15,002 nt of DNA from Gammaproteobacteria bacterium (GTDB taxonomy: Bacteria > Pseudomonadota > Gammaproteobacteria > Pseudomonadales > Cellvibrionaceae): contig JAGKWY010000094.1 in NCBI GenBank assembly GCA_021151625.1, forward strand, positions 1 through 15,002, given 5' to 3'. A model generated the notes under the pieces. The model made no database searches. It had not been told where the DNA came from and was given only the letters and a program-made list of their open reading frames with translations. Below, piece by piece: positions 1 through 7,410 of the stretch. Both the position numbers and the translations under genes were made by a program. Within the stretch, counting starts at the first letter, position 1. Each line of letters starts with the position of its first letter.

Positions 1-85
1 AATTTTCGCCTGTTAATTTCTGTAAACTCAGGAAAGCAGTTGCGGGACGCAATAACAATAAACCATCAGCCCTGCGGAGCACTTC

Positions 86-502
86 ATGTCTCACAGTCAA
101 AATGCCCAGCTTGATAGCTATCGAACGCCAGATCTGGGCGCCAATCACAACCTCAAGGGTTTTGATGTTGCAACTGCTGTAGCTCGTGGAGAGTTTCATC
201 TAAGCCTGAGTACAATGCTCGGCTGTGATTACATCTTTGTTGGTCACAAGGGTGCGCATGATCTGCTACACCCCAAACGGGCCGATAAGACTATCCGCGA
301 ATTACTGGATCTACTGGATACGTCTCCTCACCAAAGCATGGTGATCAGTGCAGATGAATCCGCCGATGGCACAATGAATTTCACTCGTTATGACTATGTG
401 TGGGAAAACCGTCAGGTTGCCAAGGTATCAATTACGCCCGTAACACACAGCGACCAAATTGATTTTATGCAGATGATGTTTGATTGCAGCACTGCCTGTT
501 AA
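86..502 (+). CDS. Hypothetical protein, 138 aa, family not recognised
   Basis: I do not recognise a family. The protein is soluble in appearance, with no signal peptide or membrane segment. It has a polar N-terminus (about residues 1-20), a mixed alpha/beta-looking core with the stretch GCDYIFVGHKGAHDLLHP near residues 46-63, an acidic patch ISADESADG near 87-95, and a C-terminal end with two cysteines (CSTAC). The ATG is preceded by GGAG (75-78) at 7 nt spacing, a good Shine-Dalgarno site, so the start is well supported. A strong intrinsic terminator follows about 25 nt after the stop, which suggests a monocistronic unit or the last gene of an operon that begins left of the window. The coding frame is intact and its base composition resembles its neighbours, so I think the gene is real. 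Its function cannot be deduced from this sequence. Confidence 0.75.
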   Translation: MSHSQNAQLDSYRTPDLGANHNLKGFDVATAVARGEFHLSLSTMLGCDYIFVGHKGAHDLLHPKRADKTIRELLDLLDTSPHQSMVISADESADGTMNFTRYDYVWENRQVAKVSITPVTHSDQIDFMQMMFDCSTAC

Positions 503-528
503 TTTAAAATGATTAGAACCAAAAAATA

Positions 529-556
529 ATGCCGCAGCTATTACTGCGGCATTTTT
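529..556 (+). terminator. Intrinsic terminator after the 138-aa gene
   Basis: A perfect 9-bp stem, ATGCCGCAG (529-537) with CTGCGGCAT (544-552), closes a 6-nt loop and runs into a T tract (552-556). An A-rich run upstream could give weak function on the other strand as well. Confidence 0.88.
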
Positions 557-648
557 ATTTGGCAAAGAGATTTTATCGGCAAACCGCGTTAATACGATTT
601 ATGTGCTACTTTTAGCCCTATAACCATATAAACCTGGCGAGCTGCATT

Positions 649-1587
649 ATGTTTTTTTTATCCCAGCTGAGTTATTCGTTTCACCGCTTCTCCATCTCCA
701 GCGCGCTGGTATTAATAGCCGGGCTAATTACGCTACCCAGTGTTGCTGCGGAAAAGAAAACAGTTACTACCAATATGAAATCGAATGTGCAAACTGACTA
801 CATGAACGGTTTGCTCAAATTGGCACTTTCCTATTCCAATAAAGAATATATCTACGCAACTACCCCTGAGGTTTACTCTCGCCCACGTGTAATGGAATCC
901 GTTAAATCCGGCAGTATTTCAGTTATGTGGGGCGGCACCTCCGAAGAAATGGAGCGAGATTTTCTTCCTATCCGCATAGACGCCTACCGCGGGCTGATGA
1001 ACCACCGTCTCTTTTTTATTCGCCAGGGAGACCAGGCACGCTTTGATCAAATCCGGACACTGGACGACCTGAAAAAAATCAAATTTGGCCAGGGACGTAG
1101 CTGGCAAGATGCATCTATTTTGGAAGGCGCTGGTCTACATGTAATCAAAGCCACCAAAAAACCGAGCCTTTACCACATGCTAGATGGGGGCCGCTTTGAT
1201 GCCTTTCCGCGCGGCGCCAACGAAGTATGGACAGAGCTCTCAGCCTTCCCCAACCTGAAGCTTACTGTCGAAAAAAACCTGGTGCTCATCTACCCACTCC
1301 CCACTTATTTTTTTGTAAGCCCTAAAGACCCTGAATTAGCAAAGGACATAGAATTCGGCCTTGAGTCTGCCATCAAAGATGGAGCCTTTGATCGCTATTT
1401 TTACAACAGTCCGGAAGTTAAAGAGGCGCTAGGTAAAGCAGACCTCAAAAACCGCCGCGCTATCCGCATTGCCAACCCTTACCTCCCCAAAGCTACCCCA
1501 TTGGATAGGAAAGAACTCTGGCTGGATTTAATGGGAGATACACCTAAATCGGTTAGTGAACCCGCAGTTGAAGCTGCCCCTCAGTAA
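649..1587 (+). CDS. Secreted solute-binding-type protein (SBP family 3-like), no adjacent transporter
   Basis: Probably an exported protein with the periplasmic solute-binding fold seen in amino-acid-type binding proteins. Residues 1-34 look like a Sec signal peptide: a long n-region with H12 and R13, a hydrophobic core ALVLIAGLITLP near 19-30, and a likely cut after SVAA (residue 34). The mature part reads like a family 3 solute-binding domain. It has a central segment about dominant/lost mobility (RTLDDLKKIKFGQGRSW, near 136-152), then LDGGRFDAFPRGANEVW (near 178-194), a typical second-lobe hinge region. Length (312 aa) fits. No permease or ATPase gene is nearby, so it may be an orphan binding protein, part of a scattered transporter, or a sensor-type relative; the ligand is unknown. 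The ribosome-binding site is weak (GGCGAG a few bases upstream of the ATG). The next Met is residue 43, inside the mature part, so this start is kept. Confidence 0.72.
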   Translation: MFFLSQLSYSFHRFSISSALVLIAGLITLPSVAAEKKTVTTNMKSNVQTDYMNGLLKLALSYSNKEYIYATTPEVYSRPRVMESVKSGSISVMWGGTSEEMERDFLPIRIDAYRGLMNHRLFFIRQGDQARFDQIRTLDDLKKIKFGQGRSWQDASILEGAGLHVIKATKKPSLYHMLDGGRFDAFPRGANEVWTELSAFPNLKLTVEKNLVLIYPLPTYFFVSPKDPELAKDIEFGLESAIKDGAFDRYFYNSPEVKEALGKADLKNRRAIRIANPYLPKATPLDRKELWLDLMGDTPKSVSEPAVEAAPQ

Positions 1588-1636
1588 TCAAAGGCGCAAC
1601 TTTTTCATCAAATGTGAATCTTAACTGGATACTGGA

Positions 1637-1668
1637 CGCCAATAGCCGTCATAAACAGCGGCTTGGCG
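1637..1668 (+). other. Imperfect hairpin in the intergenic region before prc
   Basis: CGCCAATAGCCG (1637-1648) can pair with CGGCTTGGCG (1659-1668), leaving a bulge. It lies about 50 nt after the binding-protein stop. No T tract follows, so it is at best a weak terminator or an mRNA 3' stabilising hairpin. The rest of 1588-1757 shows nothing clear except a TATAGT at 1693-1698, which lacks a matching -35 box. Confidence 0.35.
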
Positions 1669-1757
1669 CCTGCCTTTAGTGGTGAATTCCGCTATAGTAA
1701 GCAGTGTTCTGTCCAGCACCTCGACTGGATGCGCCCGACCTATTGAGAAATTCCCTT

Positions 1758-3869
1758 ATGCAAACTGCTGTTGTTAGACCGTTTAAGCTCACGCTGTTTA
1801 GTCTCCTGCTCAGTCTGTCATCACTGAGCCTCGCCGACAAAATAGAGATTCTTAAACCCACTGAAGAGCAAGGAAAAGCAGCTATCGACCTAATACAAAA
1901 GTTAGATAGCGAACACTACCGCGATCAGGAGTTTAACGATGCATTGTCTTCCCGCTATTTTGATGAATATCTGAAATCGCTGGACAGCGCACGCAACTTC
2001 TTCCTGCAAAGTGATATTGCCGAATTTGAAAAATTTCGTAAGACCTTTGACGACGACTACAAAAAAGGAAAGCTCGACAACAGCTTTACCATCTATAACC
2101 GTTTTAACGAACGGATGATCCAGAGACTCGAAAAAGTTGTTAAGGATCTCGAAGATCCTAAAACTACGTTTGACTTCGATGTTGAAGAAAGTATTCAACT
2201 GGATCGAGAAAAAGCCAGCTGGCCAGCTAACCAGGCCGACGCTGACAAACTCTGGCATCAATACCTGAAATCCAATTTACTAAATTCGATTTTGTCGGGC
2301 AAAAAGCTGGACGAAAGCAAAACAACTTTGCGCAAGCGCTATGCAAATCAACTGCGCAGATTGAAGCAGCAAACATCGGAAGAAGCGTTTAGTGTGATGA
2401 TGAACTCACTCACCATGCTCTACGATCCACACACCAATTATCTGTCACCAGAAAATGCCGAAAACTTTGACATTAGTATGTCATTGGAATTGCAGGGTAT
2501 TGGCGCTGTGCTGCAAAGCGATGAAGATTACACCAAGGTAAGCAGCCTGGTTGTGGGTGGTCCTGCGCAAAAGCAAGGCCAATTAAAACCCAATGATAAA
2601 ATTGTCTCTATCGCTCAAGGCGCGGATGGCGAATTTGTTGATGTAGTCGGCTGGCGACTGGATGAAGTTGTAAAATTAATTCGCGGCCCCAAAGGCACCC
2701 TGGTTCGCCTGGAAGTAATTCCATCGGATCCAACCGCCACCGCCAATAAAACAATCACCATCAAGCGTGAAACTGTAAAACTGGAAGATCAAGCCGCTAA
2801 AAAGGCAGTGTTCGAAGTCAAAGATGGCGAGAAGACTTTTAAGCTGGGTGTAATTGATATTCCCACGTTTTACATGAACTTTGAGGCCTACCAAAAAGGT
2901 GATCCTAACTACAAAAGCACCACACGCGATGTGCTTAATCTGCTCAACGAATTAAACAAAGAAAAAGTGGATGGTGTGATTATTGATTTGCGCGATAACG
3001 GTGGTGGTTCTTTACCGGAAGCAGCAATGTTGACCGATCTGTTTGTAGATCCGGGCCCTGTTGTGCAGATTCGCCAAAGTGACGACACTATTTCACGCAA
3101 CTATCGCGCCTATCAGCCTGCAGCTTATCGCGCACCAATTGCGGTATTGATTAACCGCCTCAGCGCTTCTGCGTCAGAAATTTTTGCTGGTGCAATTCAA
3201 GATTACGGTCGTGGCATTGTGATTGGCTCAACCACCTTCGGTAAAGGCTCTGTACAAAACCTGGTAGATTTGAAACACGGTCGTTTGAAAATTACTGAAG
3301 CCAAGTTCTACCGTATTTCCGGCGATAGCACGCAGCACCGTGGTGTGATTCCTGACGTGCAACTACCCAGCTTGCTTGACCCAAGCGAAATTGGCGAGAG
3401 CAGCTATGACAATGCCTTACCATGGGATCGCATCCACCCTGCTCCGCATCAAAACTACTACACCATCAGCAAGTACTTGCCGAAAATTGAAACTGATCAT
3501 CAGGAGCGCATGGCCAAAGATCCGGAATTTATTTTCCTGAACAAGCAAAGTGAAATGTTTAAAGAGGCAGCCGATAAAAAAGTTGTTTCGCTGCGCTTGG
3601 CAACTCGTCAGGAAGAGCAAAAAAGCATGGAAAAACGCGCGCTGGATAACGAAAATCAGCGCCGTGTAGCAAAAGGCGAAAAGCCTTATGCGGATTATGC
3701 TGCGCTCAAAAAAGCTAATGGTGGCGATGAAGATGAAGACGCTCCACCAAAAGAAGCAGATAAAGAAATAAAACCGAAGGAAGATCCTTACCTGATGGAA
3801 GCTGGCCATATACTGGCAGATTTTATCGAGCAAATTAAACAACCAGATTCAAAAGTAGCTCAGCAATAA
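1758..3869 (+). CDS. prc: Periplasmic tail-specific carboxy-terminal protease Prc (Tsp), S41 family
   Basis: Prc degrades periplasmic proteins, including peptidoglycan hydrolases and SsrA-tagged substrates, from their C-termini. Starting at the ATG at 1758 gives 703 aa and a normal signal peptide: MQTAVVRPFK, a hydrophobic SLLLSLSS core, and a cut after SLA (residue 26). An upstream in-frame GTG at 1704 would put 18 extra residues in front of that signal, so it was rejected. Domains in order: the N-terminal helical region; a PDZ domain from about residue 245 (GIGAVL at 247) to about 330; the S41 catalytic domain; and a charged C-terminal domain ending in SKVAQQ. The catalytic set by alignment with E. 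coli Prc is Ser471 (middle Ser of SASASEIF), Asp482 (QDYGRG) and Lys496 (TFGKGSVQ), with 11- and 25-residue spacings identical to the E. coli enzyme. E. coli Prc is 682 aa, so length fits. A terminator follows directly. No nlpI-like adaptor gene is present here. Confidence 0.96.
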   Translation: MQTAVVRPFKLTLFSLLLSLSSLSLADKIEILKPTEEQGKAAIDLIQKLDSEHYRDQEFNDALSSRYFDEYLKSLDSARNFFLQSDIAEFEKFRKTFDDDYKKGKLDNSFTIYNRFNERMIQRLEKVVKDLEDPKTTFDFDVEESIQLDREKASWPANQADADKLWHQYLKSNLLNSILSGKKLDESKTTLRKRYANQLRRLKQQTSEEAFSVMMNSLTMLYDPHTNYLSPENAENFDISMSLELQGIGAVLQSDEDYTKVSSLVVGGPAQKQGQLKPNDKIVSIAQGADGEFVDVVGWRLDEVVKLIRGPKGTLVRLEVIPSDPTATANKTITIKRETVKLEDQAAKKAVFEVKDGEKTFKLGVIDIPTFYMNFEAYQKGDPNYKSTTRDVLNLLNELNKEKVDGVIIDLRDNGGGSLPEAAMLTDLFVDPGPVVQIRQSDDTISRNYRAYQPAAYRAPIAVLINRLSASASEIFAGAIQDYGRGIVIGSTTFGKGSVQNLVDLKHGRLKITEAKFYRISGDSTQHRGVIPDVQLPSLLDPSEIGESSYDNALPWDRIHPAPHQNYYTISKYLPKIETDHQERMAKDPEFIFLNKQSEMFKEAADKKVVSLRLATRQEEQKSMEKRALDNENQRRVAKGEKPYADYAALKKANGGDEDEDAPPKEADKEIKPKEDPYLMEAGHILADFIEQIKQPDSKVAQQ

Positions 3870-3893
3870 TTTATCTCCTATTGCTTTAACCAA

Positions 3894-3926
3894 AACACCT
3901 GAACAGCAATGTTCGGGTGTTTTTTT
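3894..3926 (+). terminator. Intrinsic terminator between prc and xthA
   Basis: AACACCTGAAC (3894-3904) pairs with GTTCGGGTGTT (3911-3921), an 11-bp stem with a single G-T pair and a 6-nt loop, followed by T residues to 3926. It ends only 19 nt before the xthA start codon. Confidence 0.88.
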
Positions 3927-3945
3927 AACAGAACAAGGGCCAACC

Positions 3946-4758
3946 ATGATTGCAGTTTCCTTTAACGTAAATAGCGTTCGCACTCGCATGCACCAACTGG
4001 AAGAAGTTGTTGAAAAACATCGTCCGGATTTTATTGGCCTGCAAGAAACCAAAGTAAACGACCCCGACTTTCCATTGGAAACGATTAAAGCGCTGGGCTA
4101 TGAGGTTGAGTACTTTGGTCAGAAAACACATTACGGTGTTGCGCTTTTATCGCGCTACCCGTTTAAGAAAGTCATTAAAGGGTTTCCTGGTGATGCAGAG
4201 GATGCGCAGCGCCGGTTTATCGGCGGTGTATTCGATACGCCACTGGGTGAAATTACCGTGTTGAACGGCTATTTTCCGCAGGGTGAAAGCCGTGACCACG
4301 CCGTAAAATTTCCCGCAAAACGTAAATTCTACGCAGACTTGAACAGCTATTTAAAAGGCGAACAAACACCCGATAAACAAATTATTGTGATGGGCGATAT
4401 GAATATTTCCCATCAGGATATCGACATAGGCATCGGCGACGAAAATCGCAAGCGCTGGTTGCGTACCGGTAAATGCAGTTTCTTGCCGGAAGAGCGCGAA
4501 TGGCTAAACGATTTATTAGCCTGGGGCTTAAAAGATAGCTTCCGCGAAAAAAATCCGGAAGTCAGCAATCTATTCAGTTGGTTTGATTATCGCAGCGGCG
4601 GCTTTGAAGACACACCTAAACGCGGCCTGCGAATTGATTTAATTTTAATGACGCAAAGCTTGTTGGATAAATGTGTCGACACCGGTATCGATTATGATAT
4701 TCGCGGCATGGATAAACCCTCGGATCACTGCCCCATCTGGGTTGATCTGAAAGCTTAA
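3946..4758 (+). CDS. xthA: Exodeoxyribonuclease III
   Basis: The main AP endonuclease of base-excision repair: it cleaves 5' to abasic sites, removes 3'-blocking groups and degrades duplex DNA 3' to 5'. It acts in the cytoplasm and needs Mg2+. The protein is 270 aa (E. coli XthA is 268) and collinear with it throughout. Catalytic and metal residues of the exonuclease-endonuclease-phosphatase fold are all present: Asn7 (SFNVNS), Glu34 (GLQETK), Tyr109 (NGYFPQGESRDH), Asp151 and Asn153 (GDMNIS), Asp231 (GLRIDL), Asp260 and His261 (KPSDHC). The near-invariant stretch ENRKRWLRTGKCSFLPEERE is also present (166-185). AAGGG (3935-3939) 6 nt before the ATG is the ribosome-binding site. The gene follows the prc terminator so closely that a promoter between them is unlikely, so expression may depend on readthrough or on a promoter inside the prc end. 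A bidirectional terminator separates it from the convergent lysR. Confidence 0.97.
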   Translation: MIAVSFNVNSVRTRMHQLEEVVEKHRPDFIGLQETKVNDPDFPLETIKALGYEVEYFGQKTHYGVALLSRYPFKKVIKGFPGDAEDAQRRFIGGVFDTPLGEITVLNGYFPQGESRDHAVKFPAKRKFYADLNSYLKGEQTPDKQIIVMGDMNISHQDIDIGIGDENRKRWLRTGKCSFLPEEREWLNDLLAWGLKDSFREKNPEVSNLFSWFDYRSGGFEDTPKRGLRIDLILMTQSLLDKCVDTGIDYDIRGMDKPSDHCPIWVDLKA

Positions 4759-4775
4759 GATCAAAAAAATCCCTA

Positions 4776-4803
4776 AAAAAATCGGCCCGCGGGCCGATTT
4801 TTT
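4776..4803. terminator. Bidirectional intrinsic terminator between xthA and lysR
   Basis: A perfect 28-nt palindrome centred between 4789 and 4790: an A run, ATCGGCCCGCGGGCCGAT in the middle (4781-4798), then a T run. It has U-tracts on both strands and lies between convergent genes, so it can end both transcripts. Confidence 0.92.
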
Positions 4804-4814
4804 ATTTGGCATTC

Positions 4815-5753
4815 TTATATTGAATAGCCACACATTTTCGGTAAATTTTCTTTTAACACTTCCGCCAAACGGCGCGTTGCCGGCCCGGCAAATTCGTTAT
4901 CCGCAAAAGTAAGATAGGTCGGCACCTCACGCACAGCGCCCACTTCTACCGGCAAATATTTCAAACGCCCTGCCAATATATCCTCATGGGTGTAAGCATC
5001 GGGTAGCCAGGCGTAACCCAACCCCATGCGAATAGCATCCAGTGAGGTTTTAATATGGCTGACTGTCCAGCGCTGGTCTGCCTCCTGCCAACCTTCCGTG
5101 CGCCGGCGGTATTGCCCTGAATCGCGCACAATGATCTGGCGATGCTGACGCATATCCTCGTAATTAATGCTGCGCCCCAACTGCTGCAAAGGATGATCCG
5201 GGCTGGATACGCCATGCATAGTCACAGTCACCAACTTCTCGCCCATAAATCCGGTGGGAACACGACCACCAATTGCCAGGTCCACATGGCGTTGCAATAA
5301 CGCATCCTCAGTACCGCTTAATACCGATTCAAAAATCTCTACGCGCGTATCAGGAAAATCCTTGGCAAAAATCTCCAGGCATTGCAGCACGCGAATGGGG
5401 GGGATAATCAAATCGGCGGCGATTTTTATCAGTGGCTCCACCTTAATCGACAGACAACCCGCCGACTTTTCCAATCGCTCCGCCTGCTCCAGCAATTGCC
5501 GTGCACGGCGATACAATAACTCCCCGGCAGGCGAAGGAACCGCCTTACGCCCTTGCAACTGGAATACCTTAACGCCCAGCGCGGACTCCAATTGCGAGAT
5601 GGAATAGGAAACCGCTGACTGGCTTTTATTCAGCAGCTCAGCCGCCTTGGCATAGCCTCCCGCATCGATCACGGCCAATAATGCTCGCCACTGCTCCAAG
5701 GTCACCTTGTTTTCGCTGATGGCGGTAACCGCCACTGGGCCTGAATCCGGCAT
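4815..5753 (-). CDS. LysR-family transcriptional regulator, divergent from azoR-pirin
   Basis: A DNA-binding transcription factor of 312 aa, the usual LysR length. The N-terminal winged helix-turn-helix lies near residues 18-78: LEQWRALLAVIDAGGYAKAA, then the recognition-helix segment NKSQSAVSYSISQLESALG (42-60) and VKVFQ. A periplasmic-binding-protein-like effector domain fills about residues 105-300. The start at 5753 is chosen because AGAGGA (5759-5764) precedes it at 5 nt spacing; an in-frame ATG at 5825 would add 24 residues, gives an atypically long N-terminus, and would run through the divergent control region. The gene is transcribed away from azoR and pirin, and LysR proteins commonly control such divergent neighbours. 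I infer that it regulates azoR-pirin in response to a quinone-like or electrophilic inducer. The effector itself cannot be read from sequence. Confidence 0.93.
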   Translation of the reverse strand: MPDSGPVAVTAISENKVTLEQWRALLAVIDAGGYAKAAELLNKSQSAVSYSISQLESALGVKVFQLQGRKAVPSPAGELLYRRARQLLEQAERLEKSAGCLSIKVEPLIKIAADLIIPPIRVLQCLEIFAKDFPDTRVEIFESVLSGTEDALLQRHVDLAIGGRVPTGFMGEKLVTVTMHGVSSPDHPLQQLGRSINYEDMRQHRQIIVRDSGQYRRRTEGWQEADQRWTVSHIKTSLDAIRMGLGYAWLPDAYTHEDILAGRLKYLPVEVGAVREVPTYLTFADNEFAGPATRRLAEVLKENLPKMCGYSI

Positions 5754-5758
5754 ATACG

Positions 5759-5764
5759 TCCTCT
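5759..5764 (-). promoter_or_regulatory. Shine-Dalgarno site that fixes the lysR start
   Basis: On the minus strand this reads AGAGGA, 5 nt before the ATG at 5753-5751. It decides against the in-frame ATG at 5825, which lacks a comparable site. Confidence 0.75.
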
Positions 5765-5770
5765 TTTGGG

Positions 5771-5793
5771 TGATCAATTCAATAATTCGATCA
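5771..5793. promoter_or_regulatory. Inverted repeat in the lysR-azoR control region, candidate LysR operator
   Basis: TGATC (5771-5775) and GATCA (5789-5793) form an interrupted dyad with 13 nt between, in an AT-rich stretch of the 131-bp divergent intergenic region. LysR regulators bind interrupted dyads of the T-N11-A type in such regions. The position 18 nt upstream of the lysR start suits autoregulation, but activation of azoR would need a further site closer to that promoter. A second weak dyad (ATAC near 5795, GTAT near 5811) lies beside it. No confident -10/-35 pair was found for either gene. Confidence 0.4.
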
Positions 5794-5884
5794 TATACCG
5801 CTAAATATCCGTATTTATCATTCATTCGTCAAATCATTTAATGGGCACATGGCAATCACGCCACCTAACCAAGAGGATTTGATC

Positions 5885-6484
5885 ATGGCTAAGCTCTTAC
5901 AAATTAACAGCAGTCTGTTCGGCGATAACGGCAACTCCACCACCCTGGCCAACGAGTTTGTACAACGTTGGAAAGCAGTTAACCCAACCGGTGAAGTCAC
6001 CGTACGCGATTTTGCTAAAGAAGAAGTTCCACACCTGGATGCAGCGCGCGTACAAGCCTTGTTTAGCCCGGCTGAAAGTCGCACCGCCGAGCAACAAGCG
6101 GTACTGGATTACTCGGACAAGATCATTGCTGAAATCCAGCAAGCAGATGCGATTGTGATTGGTGTTCCACTGTATAACTTTGGTGTACCTTCCACCCTCA
6201 AAGCCTATTTCGACCACATTGCACGTGCCGGTGTGACTTTCAAATACACCGAAACAGGCCCGGTAGGTTTGTTAAACGATAAACCTGTGTATGTGATCGC
6301 AACCCGTGGTGGTGTACACAAAGATCAACCGAGCGATACTCAAAGCCAGTTTTTGAAAAACTTTTTAGGTTTCGTAGGTTTGAAAGATGTGCACATTATT
6401 TACGCCGAAGGTTTGAACATGGGCCAAAAAGATCAGGCATTTGCTGCGGCAAAAACTGAAATTGCCCAGGAAATTGCGGCCTAA
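5885..6484 (+). CDS. azoR: FMN-dependent NADH:quinone oxidoreductase / azoreductase
   Basis: A flavodoxin-fold enzyme that uses NADH for two-electron reduction of quinones and for reductive cleavage of azo bonds; in bacteria it protects against thiol stress caused by electrophilic quinones. It is cytoplasmic and acts as a homodimer. From the ATG at 5885 it is 199 aa (E. coli AzoR is 201). AGAGGA (5872-5877) lies 7 nt upstream and decides the start over the ATG at 5849, which would add 12 residues. Family landmarks: the N-terminal beta strand with KLLQINSS (3-10) and the phosphate-binding SLFGDNGNS; the FMN-contacting PLYNFGVPSTLKAYFDHIAR (95-114), then AGVTFKYTETGPVGLL (115-130); and RGGVHKD with the late LGFVGLKDV segment. 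The gene is divergent from lysR and 67 nt upstream of pirin in the same direction, so the two are probably one operon under the LysR protein. Confidence 0.94.
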   Translation: MAKLLQINSSLFGDNGNSTTLANEFVQRWKAVNPTGEVTVRDFAKEEVPHLDAARVQALFSPAESRTAEQQAVLDYSDKIIAEIQQADAIVIGVPLYNFGVPSTLKAYFDHIARAGVTFKYTETGPVGLLNDKPVYVIATRGGVHKDQPSDTQSQFLKNFLGFVGLKDVHIIYAEGLNMGQKDQAFAAAKTEIAQEIAA

Positions 6485-6551
6485 TCAGCCGCTGTTTCCA
6501 GAAGTTAATTTAGATACAAATAAACGACGCAACAATTTTTGGAGAAAAATT

Positions 6552-7403
6552 ATGCAACGCCAGTTACAGCAAATCGTACAAGGCCGCGAGACCAGCGACG
6601 GTGCTGGTGTTCGCATCAAACGCACCCTGGGCCAAACTCCTTATTCACGTTTTGATCCGTTTTTAATGCTCGACGAATTTGGCAGCAGCAGCGCCGATGA
6701 TTATATCGCCGGTTTTCCAGCTCACCCCCATCGCGGTTTTGAAACCGTAACCTATATGTTGCAAGGCCATATGTTGCATGAAGATCATATGGGCAACAAA
6801 GGGCACTTGCGCGATGGCGATGTGCAATGGATGACCGCTGGTCGTGGAATTATCCACTCGGAAATGCCGCAACAGGAACACGGATTAATGCGCGGTTTTC
6901 AACTGTGGCTGAATTTACCTGCCGCAGAAAAAATGAAACCTGCACATTATCGCGATATTCCATCGGCAGAGATTCCTGTGGCAGATTTACCCAACGGTGG
7001 TTGCATTAAAGTGATTGCAAATACCGCATTTGTGGGTGGAAAAGTTGTGAGCGGCCCCATCCAGGGCTTAACCACTGAAGCTATTTATTGGGATGTACAT
7101 TTGCCCGCAGGCAGTGAGTTTCACCACGCTATGCCGGAAGATCACAACACATTTTTGTATGTGTATGAGGGCGATATTGCTATTGGTGAAGACAAACGCA
7201 AACTTACCAAAGGCAATACCGGCTTGTTGAGTAAAGGTGATCAGCTAAGTGTGCAGGCGTTAGACACTGAAGCACGCTTTTTAGTGATCTCGGGTAAACC
7301 GATTAAAGAACCGATTGTGCAGTACGGTCCTTTTGTAATGAACAGCACCGAGGAAATTGAACAAGCGATTCAGGATTATCGCGATGGTACTTTAGCTGAA
7401 TAA
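6552..7403 (+). CDS. Pirin family protein
   Basis: A bicupin iron protein; bacterial and human pirins can show quercetin 2,3-dioxygenase activity, and some act as redox-linked regulators. From the ATG at 6552 it is 283 aa, the usual size. GGAG (6541-6544) is 7 nt upstream, which decides against an in-frame ATG at 6441 that overlaps azoR and has no family similarity. The metal ligands are visible in the N-terminal cupin: His58 and His60 (PAHPHRGFETVTYML), His102 and Glu104 (GRGIIHSEMP). The C-terminal cupin (about 165-280) lacks such a set, as expected. It probably shares a transcript with azoR and a LysR-controlled promoter. A hairpin that is also one end of a repeat element terminates it. 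The physiological substrate is not known from sequence. Confidence 0.93.
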   Translation: MQRQLQQIVQGRETSDGAGVRIKRTLGQTPYSRFDPFLMLDEFGSSSADDYIAGFPAHPHRGFETVTYMLQGHMLHEDHMGNKGHLRDGDVQWMTAGRGIIHSEMPQQEHGLMRGFQLWLNLPAAEKMKPAHYRDIPSAEIPVADLPNGGCIKVIANTAFVGGKVVSGPIQGLTTEAIYWDVHLPAGSEFHHAMPEDHNTFLYVYEGDIAIGEDKRKLTKGNTGLLSKGDQLSVQALDTEARFLVISGKPIKEPIVQYGPFVMNSTEEIEQAIQDYRDGTLAE

Positions 7404-7410
7404 GATACAT

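Noticed and set aside
1693..1698. TATAGT as the prc promoter -10 box
   Set aside because: The only -35-like hexamer (TTGGCG at 1663-1668) is 24 nt away, too far for a sigma-70 promoter.
1704..1757. A GTG start for prc at 1704
   Set aside because: It would place 18 residues in front of a normal signal peptide that begins at the ATG at 1758.
5754..5825. An N-terminal extension of the LysR protein starting at an ATG at 5825
   Set aside because: It lacks a Shine-Dalgarno site, crosses the divergent control region and gives an atypically long LysR N-terminus. The ATG at 5753 has AGAGGA in place.
6441..6551. A pirin start at 6441 overlapping azoR
   Set aside because: The extra 37 residues do not resemble pirins, and GGAG sits 7 nt before the ATG at 6552.
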